Below, piece after piece: positions 1-13,600 of a DNA stretch of 64,000 nucleotides (position 1 is its first letter; every line of letters begins with the position of its first letter). The stretch spans positions 958,513-1,022,512 of the forward strand of contig CAADRB010000016.1 in the NCBI GenBank assembly GCA_900708905.1. Direction: 5' to 3'. Under the pieces are notes generated by a model, which was not told the origin of the DNA, did no database searches, and saw only the letters and a list, made by a program, of their open reading frames with translations. The translations under genes and the position numbers were made by a program. Source of the stretch: Hymenolepis diminuta (lineage: Eukaryota; Platyhelminthes; Cestoda; Cyclophyllidea; Hymenolepididae).

Positions 1-1689
1 CACCTTAAAGAAACTTGACGTCTTAACAAAATTCAATACTTTTTTATCTTGATTGGAATATACTAAAATCCTCTAACAGTTCATGTTTTCACGAAAGGAA
101 ATCTTAGATGTTGACAATGAGGGGTTTATTTGCAGTTATTTCATCCTATGACATCAAATCTGGTTTCAAACTGTGACATCCGAGCTCTCAGTGACGGACC
201 ACATAATAAATACCCTTTGCACACAATGACTTGAGTAGGACTGCCCGCTCCTGTCCTGAAATGTATCTAGTTTGTCTATTTAATGAATAGAAACAGTTAA
301 AACCATGTGAACCAGACCAGGCGTGTTTTCTCTGCGGTTTTCTGGGGTCGTAAACTTTGCTCCCAATACGTAACAAACCTAGTAAAACGAAACAAAACGT
401 AGACTACTCTGAAGGGAAGCAGTTTTCTTAAAAAGTGGCTTTTGAGTTAGATTTGATGAGAGTATGACGGGTGCAAGTAGTGTTGAAGGTCAGTGTCGAA
501 GGCAATGAATATCATCAGCAACACAATTAAAACATCGCTGTATGTTCTCAACTATTCATTTGCAATCGGTCTTATCCTCAAACTCCATATAATTCCTTTC
601 GTTAAAAAGTAAAAAGCGAACTCTTAACTATTATTAACTATCTATTTCTTCCTACCCTCCAGTCTGGACGGTCTGGAAACCGTCACACAGTTTCCAAACG
701 ATGTCACAAAAAAAATTACCCAGTTTATATTTAAGGACTTTTAGGATTTGATTTGAATTGATTTAACGCACTAGTTAATGCTTAATGATTATTTCTTCAA
801 AGATTATATCTCTACTTGATAAACACATGTCTAATTTTCCTTTTATAGGCATCGAATCAACCCCGGAGATAAGTATTGCTGTCAATCTTTAGGCGACCTA
901 CCTGACTTATGCGTAGTTAAAGCTCAGGCAAGTAGGCTGTTTGCCATTCATAGAGCTGGTCGTTTCCTCCATTTTTTTCTTTCAGGATGTTTCAATTTTA
1001 GTTTTCCAATAAACCTCACAACCTCCAATAAACCAATAAACGTCACAATCTTGTCTCCTTTCATCTTACTGTCAGGTGAATGTCATAAAAACTTAGAAGT
1101 GGAGTAACATATTGCCTATATGCAATTCAGAAGGATGGAACCTATGTATTGTTACGAAGTGAGTGATTCCTACAGGCGGTCTCCAAATCATCCATGATTC
1201 TTATCTATCAGAGGGCGCATGGTGCCCCGTTTAATCTTGACAGTTAGTCTGGACTAAACTCTTTTACCTTTTTATTGGCTTTATACCAAATTTTCTGAAA
1301 GCCACAAACCACATTAATAGTAGACCCGCAACCTAGCGAACCAAGCATTAGTCCACGCCCCTTCACGGAAAGTGAACTAATGAACAAGACCAACCATAAG
1401 AGGTCAGTGTGTCCATTAACCAAATCAGGACATATATTCAGTTTCACACCGCTGCCTCGAGGTGGTGTTATGATTAACAAGACAAGATGGATGCCTCCTC
1501 TTATCATTCATAACCTTTATACATTTTGGTCTTTATTTCAATCTTTCGTATATCTTTAAGACTGCGTCATTTCTTCTTTACTTGTCTTATCTCTATGATG
1601 TGTCTTAAAACACGTTTATTTCGACCACACCTCTTATAGTCCACTTTGAGTTTTCTTATCAGTAGTATCAGGAAAAGCAAAGAACTCAC
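1..1689. other. Region downstream of the last recognised TRPM exon
   Basis: Probably intron of the TRPM gene. I looked on the minus strand for the S1-S2 exons and saw no convincing one. The more GC-rich part at 1300-1470 has a minus ORF without TRPM similarity, and its neighbourhood resembles tRNA-like repeat sequence only weakly. A short open segment at 376-286 has matching phase but a poor donor. Confidence 0.4.
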
Positions 1690-4600
1690 CTTGACTAAAG
1701 TCATTGGTCCTTGTAGAAGAAGAAAAACTAAATTCACCTTCATCGTTGGTAACATCATCCATGAAAATTACCGGAAGAGGTTTTGTTTCCTTCAGTGGAG
1801 GAAAATCCTAAAAGCATAAAGTGAAATGCACTTACTGTTCTAGTAGTGACTCATAAATAGAGAAAGTATATAAATACTACATAGCCTATTTTGATCCGAT
1901 CTCTGATCTCTCTATTTGCCCATGATTTACCCGGTATATTTAAGCATAGAAACGGTAACCTAAGTTCTCTTATTATTTAGAAATCATTCTTCACCTATCC
2001 TTCTGTTATCTAAAAAAAATATCTGCCATTTAGAGGTTCCATTCTCAATATTTTCACCGTTTTGCATTCCAAGCGTCGCTTGTCTGGAAGTGTTTACCGA
2101 TTAATTGAAATACCCTTCAGTAACTCCTTCCTAAACACATCATATTAGATATCATATTTTGTGAATGTTTCTCTCTCAATTACATAATCTTGTTTGAATG
2201 CACTAAAGAAAGAGCTTTTGATAAGATTTCTTTTAGCTTACCTTATTCGAAGAAGTTTCTTCAGTTTTGCTGATAAGAGACAAAACTGTATCCGATGGTT
2301 TTGCTAAAAAATACTTCTGACTTCTGTTCTGATGAAAACAATCCGAAAAAGCTCGAATTCTTCGTGCATTTGGAAGACGTAGATAACTGTTGTTTCCTGG
2401 AAGACTCGAGGCGTTAGTGCAATCAAAATTTCCTTTCTGTTCTCTAATGGAATCCTTTGATGATTGACAAACCGGTTAGAAAAGAAAGAATATTCATTTT
2501 AAGGTGATTTGAAAGTTGAAAATATAAAACAGTGGTTACTATCACGAGGTAGAAACGCGTGTTTAACCTCTAATGAAGAGAGATTTTCGAGGCCCGTCTG
2601 TAAAGTACAAAGTGATAACAAACCCAATAGCTATCTTATTAGAAGCCGTTAAAATAAAGCCCATAAATGCACTGTCTACGTTTTGTCTCGGATTGGCCAA
2701 CCCCCGCAGGTTGTCTCTAGGTTGCCCATCAGCCTTATCAATACTCGAGCACATCTCATTCCTGACAGCTTGACAGTTATTTAAGGTTAAAAATTTATCA
2801 ATCCAGCGCCATTTTGATCTTCAAGCCCTAGTACCAAGCGGAAAACTTGTATTCTTGCATAAATCCCTTGTTTAGATGATAAAATGTCTTGTGTTTACTG
2901 CATTCTTTCTTATCTCTCTCGGGTTTGAGTCAACTGTAGCCTAGCAATATTCAATGGGCAGATTTATCATAGTAGTAGAAATTAGACCTCTTAACATTGA
3001 AGCAACAGAGAAGATCCTTGCTTTTCAAAGCAATCTATTGAAGATTCACATTTGATGCAGTAAATGTCCCGAAAACGACTTCGGTTAAATGACACCTGAC
3101 GGTTTCAGCTATATTGGTGCATAAAAATATTGATCCCCTATTGATAATTGCCTCTCAGGCACAAAGATCAAAAAGGACATCGAATTTCCGATTAATTAGG
3201 TCTTATAAACGCCACAAATCAAAATGTCATCTTCGACGTTGACATCGATTCAATGCAAATTTCTACACAAGATATTTTAGGTAAAAGTAGTATCACATTT
3301 CTTTGAACTGAGAAGAGAAGAATAATTATCCCGATTTCCGTTGACTGAATCTCCCTACCCTTTTCCATACCATTTGCCCCCTGTTTTCCCAATAGTGTAT
3401 CTTTATTAAGATAATTTTGACTTTCATCACGGTTGAACTATAGTATCCAGCTCATTTAAAACAATAAATGGAATTCCATTAAAATTTCAATATAACGATG
3501 ACCTTGAGACGATTGATTGATTGGGTAATGAATTTGTTTGCTCTTCATAATAGTGGAATGATATAAAACAAATTATTTATATAAAGAACGAGGACCTCAT
3601 TTCAATATTCTACAAAGCCCAAATAGGAGACAAATTCCTTGAGATGGCATTAACCACCCGTCTACTTATTCAAATGGTCAATGAGCCTTAATTATTCGGG
3701 CATGAACTCATTCAAGAATCCATAATTTGACGCTTCCAACAATGCGGCCAAAGTAAAAAGTGGATGACGTGGCAAGCATAATATTCAAACAAAGTAAGAC
3801 TCCTCTAACTCTCTGACTTTATGCTCTACTTTCCCTCAACCATTTCCATCTTTTTACTGTTACATGTGATAAAATTAGTGAAAATTTTAGTTTTGCCAAG
3901 GATTCTAATAATATCTGTTCTATTATTATCTTCAACTCAAAGGAAGTGTTTTTTTTAACTGTAATTGTTCCCTATTCCTCATAGCTATTTTTAATTACAA
4001 CTAGGATTTTCTCACTCTCGAAGTGTACATTAGGGACACCATGACTCAAAATCCGATGCAATGATGTGCTGTCCCCTCTAGACTCAAGCATCAGGCCACC
4101 ACACAGCCAATGAAGTATTTGAGTCATTCCTTCGTATTCTCGCACTGTTTCCTTTTCTTAACGTACATTATATTGGCTTCTCCCCTCTCTCGTAAGAGGA
4201 GAAGGGCAAAGCATTCCTTTACCTAGACTTAAACTGTAGAGAATGGTGTCGATTCTACATATTTAGTTGCTATATCATATGTATTAGTAAAAACATTGGT
4301 ACTGTTATTTTCAATTTAAAGGTTTATTTATCATCGTCAATATAGGTAAGATGACCATCACCTTGAAGAGTTTATTCCTTCGAACAGGTTCAGATAAGGG
4401 TCGAAGAATGCTTAGAGGTGTCGCGAGATTGAACCTATCGATGACCCTGGCTCTGGCATCACTAGAGTAATCGCAATTAAACAAAAGGATTTATTAATAC
4501 ACACTAATTCGTTCAATAATCAAAAGTTGAATATTCAATCAACCGACCTTTTGGGAGATAAACTCCTGGATTTGCTACTTGAAGAGCTAGAACTAGAACT

Positions 4601-7600
4601 TGAGCTAGAACTAGAACTGGAGCTAGAACTAGACGACGACGTATCCATCTCATCTAAATATTCCTCCCATGTCTGTGGTTGCGCTGACAACTCTTCGCGC
4701 GTCTTGAACTCCAAAAATTTCGAAGACGAGGAGGCAAAACACATCGCGATAACAGGATAAAAGGGCAATAGTAAGAGGCCGATGAGAACCAGAGTAACCT
4801 TGGCGGAAACAAATCGGCTTTCTCGAAGACCACCATACCATAGATCGGAGAGAATGGCTTGAGTGCAGGGGTGAGCAATGAAGGACTTAGACTCACACAT
4901 TTGAGCGAGAGAGAGACAGGTATTGCTAGAGAAATTACGGAGTTCGTATGTCAATATACGACGGGTTTGGTCGGAATCATGTCGGTAACAGTGTTCTTGA
5001 AGTTCTACTGCCAGTTTTTCAAAGTCACTAGAAGGAACAAGGAAAAATCATGTGTGTTAAGACAGCTTTGGAATGAATGGTTGTCACTTAACCACCAACA
5101 TTTCGGTGTTAAATGAATTGTTTATTTAACCGCAATCCAATCATTATTCTTATTTCGATATTTTTCTTTCATTATTAACACCACTACCTTATGTGTAAGT
5201 TATACACTTACACGTAAATACCATATTTTGGCCTAACTTAGTCCAAGACGGTTCTCTGTTGAATGTCTGGATGAATAAAGTTGCGTCGTTGCATGTTAAC
5301 CTCCTCTTCTCTTGTGTTGGATGCAATGGAGATTGTGGAAAACCACTCCCAGTAGTTATTAAATCTGTCTAATAGATTGTAACACAGCCTAACCCACCTA
5401 GACATTAATCAGGCAGTTTTCTTAAGCTGCACTTGACTTATCGTGGCTAAGTAATCTATGACAGACGTAGATAGTACTGAATATATTCACCCATGTTTAT
5501 TTCAGATTCTTTATTTCACATTTATCTCCTGTTTTCCCTCTCATTTACAAGGTTGCGGAGAGGTGACTAGAACGAAGGCAGTCACTGCGTTAGCCGAAAT
5601 TCATCTCACAGCGTGCATAACTATTTCTCACTGCCTAAGGATCTGACCGATTTGGACTAGGGGAAATCAGGGAAAACTTACTTGAGTTAAGACTAAATCT
5701 TAGTCATTTTGCATATATTAATTAGCGTTATGGTATCAATCATGTAGTATCCAGGTACTCAATGTCTGGGCACGTTATAAAATCCCTTAGACGCACGGTG
5801 ATTTGAATAGGATTGACTTCCACCCATCGTCACATGTGTCCATTGTCTACTTAGAAAGTGTTAATGGATGTGTAAAAGATACTTTTTCTCTGAGATCTTC
5901 CATATCATTGTACATCGTTCCCAATACTGTACAATTCCAAATGCTGATTACGCTAAAAAAAGAGTGAACAGGTTGGTCTGATATCCGTTTTTTTGAAAGC
6001 AAACTCTGGAAAGTCTTAGCCACTATACATTTGAATTTTTACTGAGTAAAAATGGCTAATCAACAATTAGGACTAAATTCCGCAGACTTAGTCTCGTCTA
6101 AACTCTTTGTCAAGCGGTCAAAACCTAAATTTGCCTAATGTCTGACGGACAAGACAACCAGACCTGGGGAATGGACAATCTCCTCCACTGGGTCCTGCCT
6201 TCTTCTCTCTGCACGCGTGATAACAGTGCATAAGTACATTAAAAATACGGTAAAATGTAAACGCCTGGGTCCTAGAAGAGAGTAAGAGTAAGAGACTAAT
6301 TAATTTCGATAAAAAACGTACTCCTCTTGAGTTTTAATTGATTCGATGAGTTCGGTTTCTGATTCAACATCCATAAATTTTCGCATTCCATGAAGAATCC
6401 GCACGGAGAGTAGAGCCTATTAGGAGTAAACAAAGGTCAAACAATAAATTGATCTATTTAATAATAATAAATAGCTACTCAGGTTCATTATACTTCTGAG
6501 TAGACTTTTAATTTTGCTCCCCAAAAATTTTCTTCGTGCCAAATAACAGATATAATATTTTTCAATATCAGATTTCCTGCCATTCACATTTTTAAACCGC
6601 CCCCTCACCCCTCTGAGGGGTTTATCTCCTTCCAGGATCTATGTAACCCAATTTACTAACTCGAATACACGATCTATTAAAATCCGTTTTCTTCTCATGG
6701 TTTTCGGGTTATCTGACAAATCTACCTCATGGTAAACTTAGCAAGCCGCTTTGGATTTAGTCAACAAATCTCTAAGCTACCTCCCCGTTCTCCAAATGTC
6801 ATGAGCTGCAGACTCTGATATAAATTTACTTTAAAAATAAGAACAGATATGTACTAAGGAAGCCCAGAATTCTTCTTTTTCTCTATACTTCTAAAACAAT
6901 GACGTCACTATAATGCCTATTTTAGGAAATGTACCTTCGCAATAGCCTCTTCGCCAGAAAGAGCCATGAATCGTGCCAATGAGAATCGGCAGGTGAGTAG
7001 AGCCCACTGAAGTAGTTCCGTGTAGGGATACCGAAAACAGACCATGTATCCTTCCCCACATCTTGTCAGATCATCTCCTCTATTTCCATTGTAAGCTACA
7101 CCAGGAACCCATTCTGCAGGGGTCCACACCGATTGCAAACCAACTTCACTGTCATTTCGTACTGTTGAACTGTGATTGGATCCTCCGTTGTTTGACCAAC
7201 GTTGTCGATTTCGTCCAGGCTGAAAAAAGATTATTTATCAATTAGAATGATCGATCTCATGGGACAAAGTTTTGAATTCAGTTGCCTACGTCAGTATTTT
7301 ATCCCTCTAATGTACGACTGCTACTAATATATGTGTTAGTAGTACATCAATCGCTGAAATAACTGTCCATTGAATTAATTGATCATATTATGATAAGAAA
7401 ATGTGATTAACCTGTTTGGCTAGAACAACTACAGTGCGGAGATGTGGATCAAATTTTTTTGAACAGTAGGGATGCTGATAACCATTTCCAATTATTTGTT
7501 CCAGCATATTTCCAATAGCTCGAAGCGTTATGTTCTAAAAGAAAAAATGAAATCAGCTTTATATGCGAACTAACTAGGGATTTGTCATGACGTTGGTTTT

Positions 7601-10600
7601 AAGCGTCCTTACGTCCGCTTATACAATGTCTCACAAAGGACAAAACCAGACATCCCTTCTCAGCGTATAATATTCCGTCTGTCAAACAGCCCTTATCGTC
7701 TGCGCTCTATACTTACGCTTTGCTACATTAAGCCCAATGAAGCCTCAAGATCTTACATGATTATTTAGAGCAGCTTTATGAGAGGAGATTGTTTAATGAT
7801 CAATTTAGCTAGATCAAATATTTATTCTCATAGTTGTATCTGAAATTAATCTTACGCTCGAATGTTTGCACAAGTTGAGTGCAGCTAATTAATTCTCCCT
7901 CCCCTTTTGCTCAAACCGCGGATATATATCGGTTTTCACTCGCACAGCCCAGCTATAACTCATTAAACCCGTATTTGCTCTACACAACCCAGTTTTCTAA
8001 TCACTGAATAAATACTTGGTTCTGTTTGCCTCAGATTTCACTTTTTTCCTTCTTGCATTTTCGTTATCGTGCTCTTCATTCAATTCTTAGTCTTCTGATT
8101 TGAGAGACGCTATTAGGAGGATCATCGATTTCGTAAGGATACATCTTAGCATAATAGATTTGCATCTTCTACGATATGAAATGGTCAATTACCGATCTAG
8201 CGCCAAGAAGTTTTCTAAAGAGACGACTGAAGAAGTTGTTTTTTAGCGCATAGGTAGCGAGATAGAGGTCTTCAAGTCGCCGGTCAGTGAGGAATTTGTA
8301 GATATCAAGACCTTTCTGAAGCAGGAGTTGAACGAATTCCAGCCGATCATTGACCAGTGCATCAGTCATGGCGTTTTCCAATGCTGGTTTCTGGAAAATC
8401 AATTATAATTTTAAACTTATTTTAAATTCTCAACCCTGAAATCTTGATTTTGTAAATCATGAATAATTAATCAATCAATCTAAAATCAAATGCACCTTAA
8501 CCTCGAAATTATGCAAATTTAAGCAAAGGTAGAGATTGAGCGACCAATTATTAACTTGCCGACCAATCATTGACATTGACAAGAATGCGAGTACGAGCAA
8601 TATCGGGTCGTTGCCATGCCATTGTGAGTGACAACTGGTCGGCGGGAGTTAAGTTCTGGCCGGGAGCTGAAGTTAAATTTTAAAAATCGGAGGTAAATAA
8701 TTTCTCCATTTACTGTAGAATGTTAATAAGCTTCCAAAGACCATTAGGGGGAAGAGTTAACAATGTTTGTCATTGGTTGAGAAAAATTGCTCTAGGGCAT
8801 TTTAGTCGAGAAACTCATATTTTACCACTTCTCAAATTGACCAGAATTAGTCTGGTTGGTTACACAAATCACCTGAGGGACTCTGATGAGTACTGATCTT
8901 GTAACCTCATTTTGGCAAATGCACATATTGGCCACGGTGCAGCTGATGCACCAAATATAAGCAGCTTATTTTTGAATCCCACCAACTATCAATCGCTCAA
9001 TTTTTTTATATCGAAACTACTTATAACCTCTCACTTTACTCCTGAAGTCGCCAATGTTAAGTCTGTAGAATGGATCTTAACTACCAGACTATTCGTTATC
9101 ATCCTTGGATTATAAGTTTCACTTATTGGCATTGAAGAATCAAGTCAGGAAACACAGTTTTTATCCTTCATGTCTTGACTTATAGGCGCAATTCAACGTT
9201 ATTCTGACTGGAACTTACTTACATCTGGGTGTTTAACTATTGAAGAAAGATTTAAGATTTTGACATTTAACGATGTAATTCGAATACAAACATGTTGACA
9301 AGCCACTCCAGAAGTATCAAATACATGATCAAATGGGGGTAAGGAAATTAAGACCTATCATACAAAACTCGATACTGCAGTTTCTACAACAGAGTCCTGA
9401 TTGGTTAAAGAAATTTTGAGCAAATGCTTAAACATAAATCGATTTTCAAATAAAATTCATGTTTTGTGTATTCTTTCCGCGTTCTATTATCACAAAACGA
9501 CTGATTAGTAATTAAATTATTTGGTATATTTAAAATAGGCAATTAATTCTCACCCATCACGAATTCTTATTACTCAGTTGAAAGAGTATTTAGCTTGCTT
9601 GAAAGTGGTTTGTAATAAAAAAATGACTAACCTTGCAAAAGAGCTGTCAAAATCATAAGATCAATTTCATCCGAAGTTCCATCACCCATTTGAAAGACGC
9701 TCAACTGAAAATAAAAAATAAATATATTTGCAAATTTTCTGCAAACTTAATAAAGATTCGAGCTAAGTTAACGCTCTTTAAGAGTATTGAACTACATCAA
9801 GGATGATCTAACTATTCTTATTTTATCGTGTAAGCTACCAAGCACATGTCTACCCCGTCATCCAGCCCACAAACCAATATAGGCATTCAGTGAACCAATG
9901 ACAAGTTAGTACCCATGCTGCTTCGGTCGAAAGTAGCCAAGTAAGACAATACGGTCGCGTTTTTTCATTCTTGTATCTTTTGATTCTACATGGTTCTTTT
10001 TTTTCTCTCTCTTTCTTTTGATGACTTTCATGTATTTTTATCCCACCTTGTTCTGTCAGTAAGATGTTCTAAATTTAGAACACGCTCACTATGATTACTT
10101 TATTTTGGTTATTTACCGACCTTACATGCACCTTCAATTTGTCAATCACCCCTCATCCCACAACTTACTTTGCTGATCGATTCTATCCAGTTATCCTACT
10201 CAATCGAATTAAGCTTCCATCTATTCCACCCCTAACGCATACCTCTTAAACCTTTACAATTTTTCAGACAACCATTAGAGCGTCAACGTCGTCCTTGTTA
10301 TTCCTCTCCTCTAAAAGTAAGCCGCAATATATAGATATGCTTCCAGTTGTGTTAGTAGCGAAGTTCATGGAAGGTGGAAGCTTCTTTATCATGCGTTAGT
10401 AACTCCTTCGTGCTATTTACTTATGGAAACAAATGCAGTATTCTTGTTATATATGATGTATAGAATGTGAATTGATTTAACACAGAGATGTAAAAGAACT
10501 TGCAATTATGTAATAATTCTCGATTTATCTGATCTTCAACTGGTAAAATTTTCCCCCGATGTAATAATGAATTATCTGAAATGGCAACAAACTCTTCCAG

Positions 10601-13600
10601 GGGTTAAACCATTTGTCGATCTATCCGAGCTGACTTACACACAGCTAAATAAAATTCCATTGTTCCCAATCTACATATATAACGTTGTACACTTGTACCA
10701 GACTACCCTTTTGCTTTTGCTCAGTACTGACGTCCTCTTCTATCCCCCCAACCCCCTCTTATTCATTTCGATTTGCCCATTTTATGCGTAGTCATACTCA
10801 ACTCTTGGTTTTTTTCATTCGCGAAAGGCTATTGTATCTTGTCGATCTAAGAAAGATCATTAGTTCTAGAAGGGGAAATTTAGCGCAATTTGGCCGACCA
10901 CATAAAATAGTATCCATTAATGAAATTAGTGATAGTTTACACTCACAAGGTCTCGGCGTCGCATACAGAGTTTCATATCCAGATAGAGAGTCTCCGCTTC
11001 TACCTGATTCAACTGGAATGTTCTAGCAATATTGGTTACAACTTGTCGACGGAGGTTCGGCACTAAGTCACTGAAATTTAGATAGATGAATAACGTTTTA
11101 CTTATAATATATCAGTAGATAAGTTAGAAGAAAGACAACTAACCCATCTGATCCGGCATATCGACACATGAAAGAAAGTAGATCCGCAGCACGACCTGAT
11201 CCATCACAGATCACAACGGGTACTGGATTTCGTCCAGTAAGAAGATCGAATACTCTGCGGAAGGTGTGATGACCTCCTTCGATTAAAACACCAACTACAG
11301 GAACTCTGGATTTATGACCACCTTGAAGGAAAATGAATAACGGCACTTTTGTTTCAATAGATTATCAAAAACCTATATTCAATCTCATTTCGCCTTTAAA
11401 TACAATGATAAAGATCGAAATATATGACAAAATACCACATTAACATTTCGTTAACTTGCAGCCTTTGACGTTTTTTGTCGAGGTCATCCAAGAGCTTGTG
11501 CGGACATCAATTGGTTACCATAGAGATCATTATTTAGCTCATATCCCGGCCTTTTATACAACTCAGATTTGGCACTTTCATTGAAATGTTTGTTTCCTGC
11601 TCTTCTCACTCTTTATATCCACTTTTACTCCTATTTCTCATCCTCATTTCTTGTTGCTGTACAAAATACTCGTTACTCCGCACTCATTTCATGAACTTCT
11701 GATTAGTGATATGAGTAAAACTCCACCTCAAGGAAATCCGCGCCGGAAAAGTGAAAAGTAATGCTGTCAATCAAAAGAAAATAAATCGTCTGCACTTTTG
11801 ACAAGATCACTTATTCAAAGGCATGACGACCAACAATGGCTTCAAATTTTGGATTCTTTAAAGTCTTGTAGAAAAAAGAGGACGATTAATAGCATGAAGT
11901 CATTTCCAGTTTTTACTTGAAGCTTAATGCGAGTCTATCCTCGAAGTTCATTTGTGGTGATGCACAATGCAAATGGATACACATCCGGAGTCTTATAAAC
12001 AGCGAAAAATAACATCACATTCGTTAGTCTTGAGTTCCATGGAACAAATCTCTCGACCCTCTTTCAAAATGCATGATTTCCGGACTATGCAAATGTAACA
12101 ATAAAATGCAATAAAACAGTATAAAATAATCTAATATTAGCTTTATAAATGAGCAAACGATCATTATTAATATGACGGGTGAAAAATTTCGCTATCAAAA
12201 ATACCAAGCCGGCGTAGACCAATGGGTTGTTGAGCGAGGTACTGTTCGAGACGTCGTCTGAGACAGATTTCAGAACTAGAGAACATCCCAGATGTTCCAT
12301 TGTCGGCAAGAAGGAAGTAATTGTGATGAGGATTCAGAGCTGTATCCTGGCGACCCGCCAACGTTCCCTGAGCGTGATATTGGCAAGTATGCTGCATTAA
12401 AAATATTACAAAATTTGTTATAGTTGAGGCTAATCGATTTAATAGATGAAAGAACAAAGGAGATAGAAGTTGAAGATTAAATCATCAATAAATAAACTTA
12501 CAGATAGATGTTTCTTTCTATGCAAAATTCTAGGGAAAGAATAAACACTTACGCATCAAATCAGAAATACAAAGTCGTATCGTCCTGCCTACTTGCTAAT
12601 ATTGGAATTCCCTTACATCACATGTCCATTTGCACAGTTATCGGACTCCCACATATAGCCACATCATTCTCTTACCACTTTTTCGGCCACATTTCCTTGT
12701 TTATGATGTACGTTAAATTAAAAAGGAAATGTATTAGTAGGTTTCATCATCCGTAGCTGTGGCTGCTTTCTCTAACAAAATATATCACTGCAAAAATTTG
12801 AACCCATTTGTTTAAATGGGGATTTGTGAAATTAACTAGAGTTAATAAGAATAAATAAGATAATTCCAGGATGTAAAGGAATGATAGTTTCGCCGGCTGA
12901 CAGTCAGCCGACAGTCATGACTCCAGACCGCAAACTCTGAGTAGGAAAGGTGGTCTAAATACGTGTTAATTAAGGCCCATCATATAGATAAGCCAAGTAA
13001 ATATAAAAAAACATAAAGGTTATAAGACATATGAAAGTTAGAAATAAGGACCAAGAAATATCAAGATTACAAATAGTGAGGGGCAACCCGCTATTTTGTT
13101 TCACCACCTTCACCAGGAGTTACCACAGCAAATAATTATATGACCTGATCTAGCCAACACTTACACACAGCTCCTATTTCAGCTTCCTCAGTGATCCATT
13201 CTGCGTGTGTATGCTCTCCTTTGAATTTGCAAGGTCTCAAATCTATTTCTAACACGCATTGGGCTTGTACCTGAGGTTAAGTGATCCACCTATGGTCGTC
13301 GAGTTACTCGTTATTCGTATCGATATGCAGACGCACGCTGCTTTTGACGTCTTGACAGTTAAAAAGGACAAAATTTGTCATCGGTCCGGCTATTAACTAG
13401 CCTTCAGTATTTAATTACATATGGAGACTTTAATACTGTTAAATTAGAAAGGCATTATAGGAAGTGCCGTCTAAATAAATCTTTTTTAAAGCATAGCGAA
13501 TAGACAATAGACAATATGAGTAAATATGAAAGGGCATGGAGATGTATGAAAAATGTAAATAAGGACCAAGATGTACGGAGAGTACAAAGAATGAGACCAC

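Noticed and set aside
286..376. Possible further TRPM exon on the minus strand (RIGSKVYDPRKPQRK)
   Set aside because: Phase fits the preceding exon, and GSKVYD faintly recalls the pre-S1 region. However the donor is poor and the similarity stops at once.
1244..1507. 87-codon minus ORF in the region where S1-S2 of TRPM would be expected
   Set aside because: Hydrophobic in part but without TRPM sequence order, and no phase-compatible acceptor.
4527..4760. Plus-strand ORF rich in Glu-Leu repeats
   Set aside because: Reverse reading of the TRPM serine-repeat exon; no other support.
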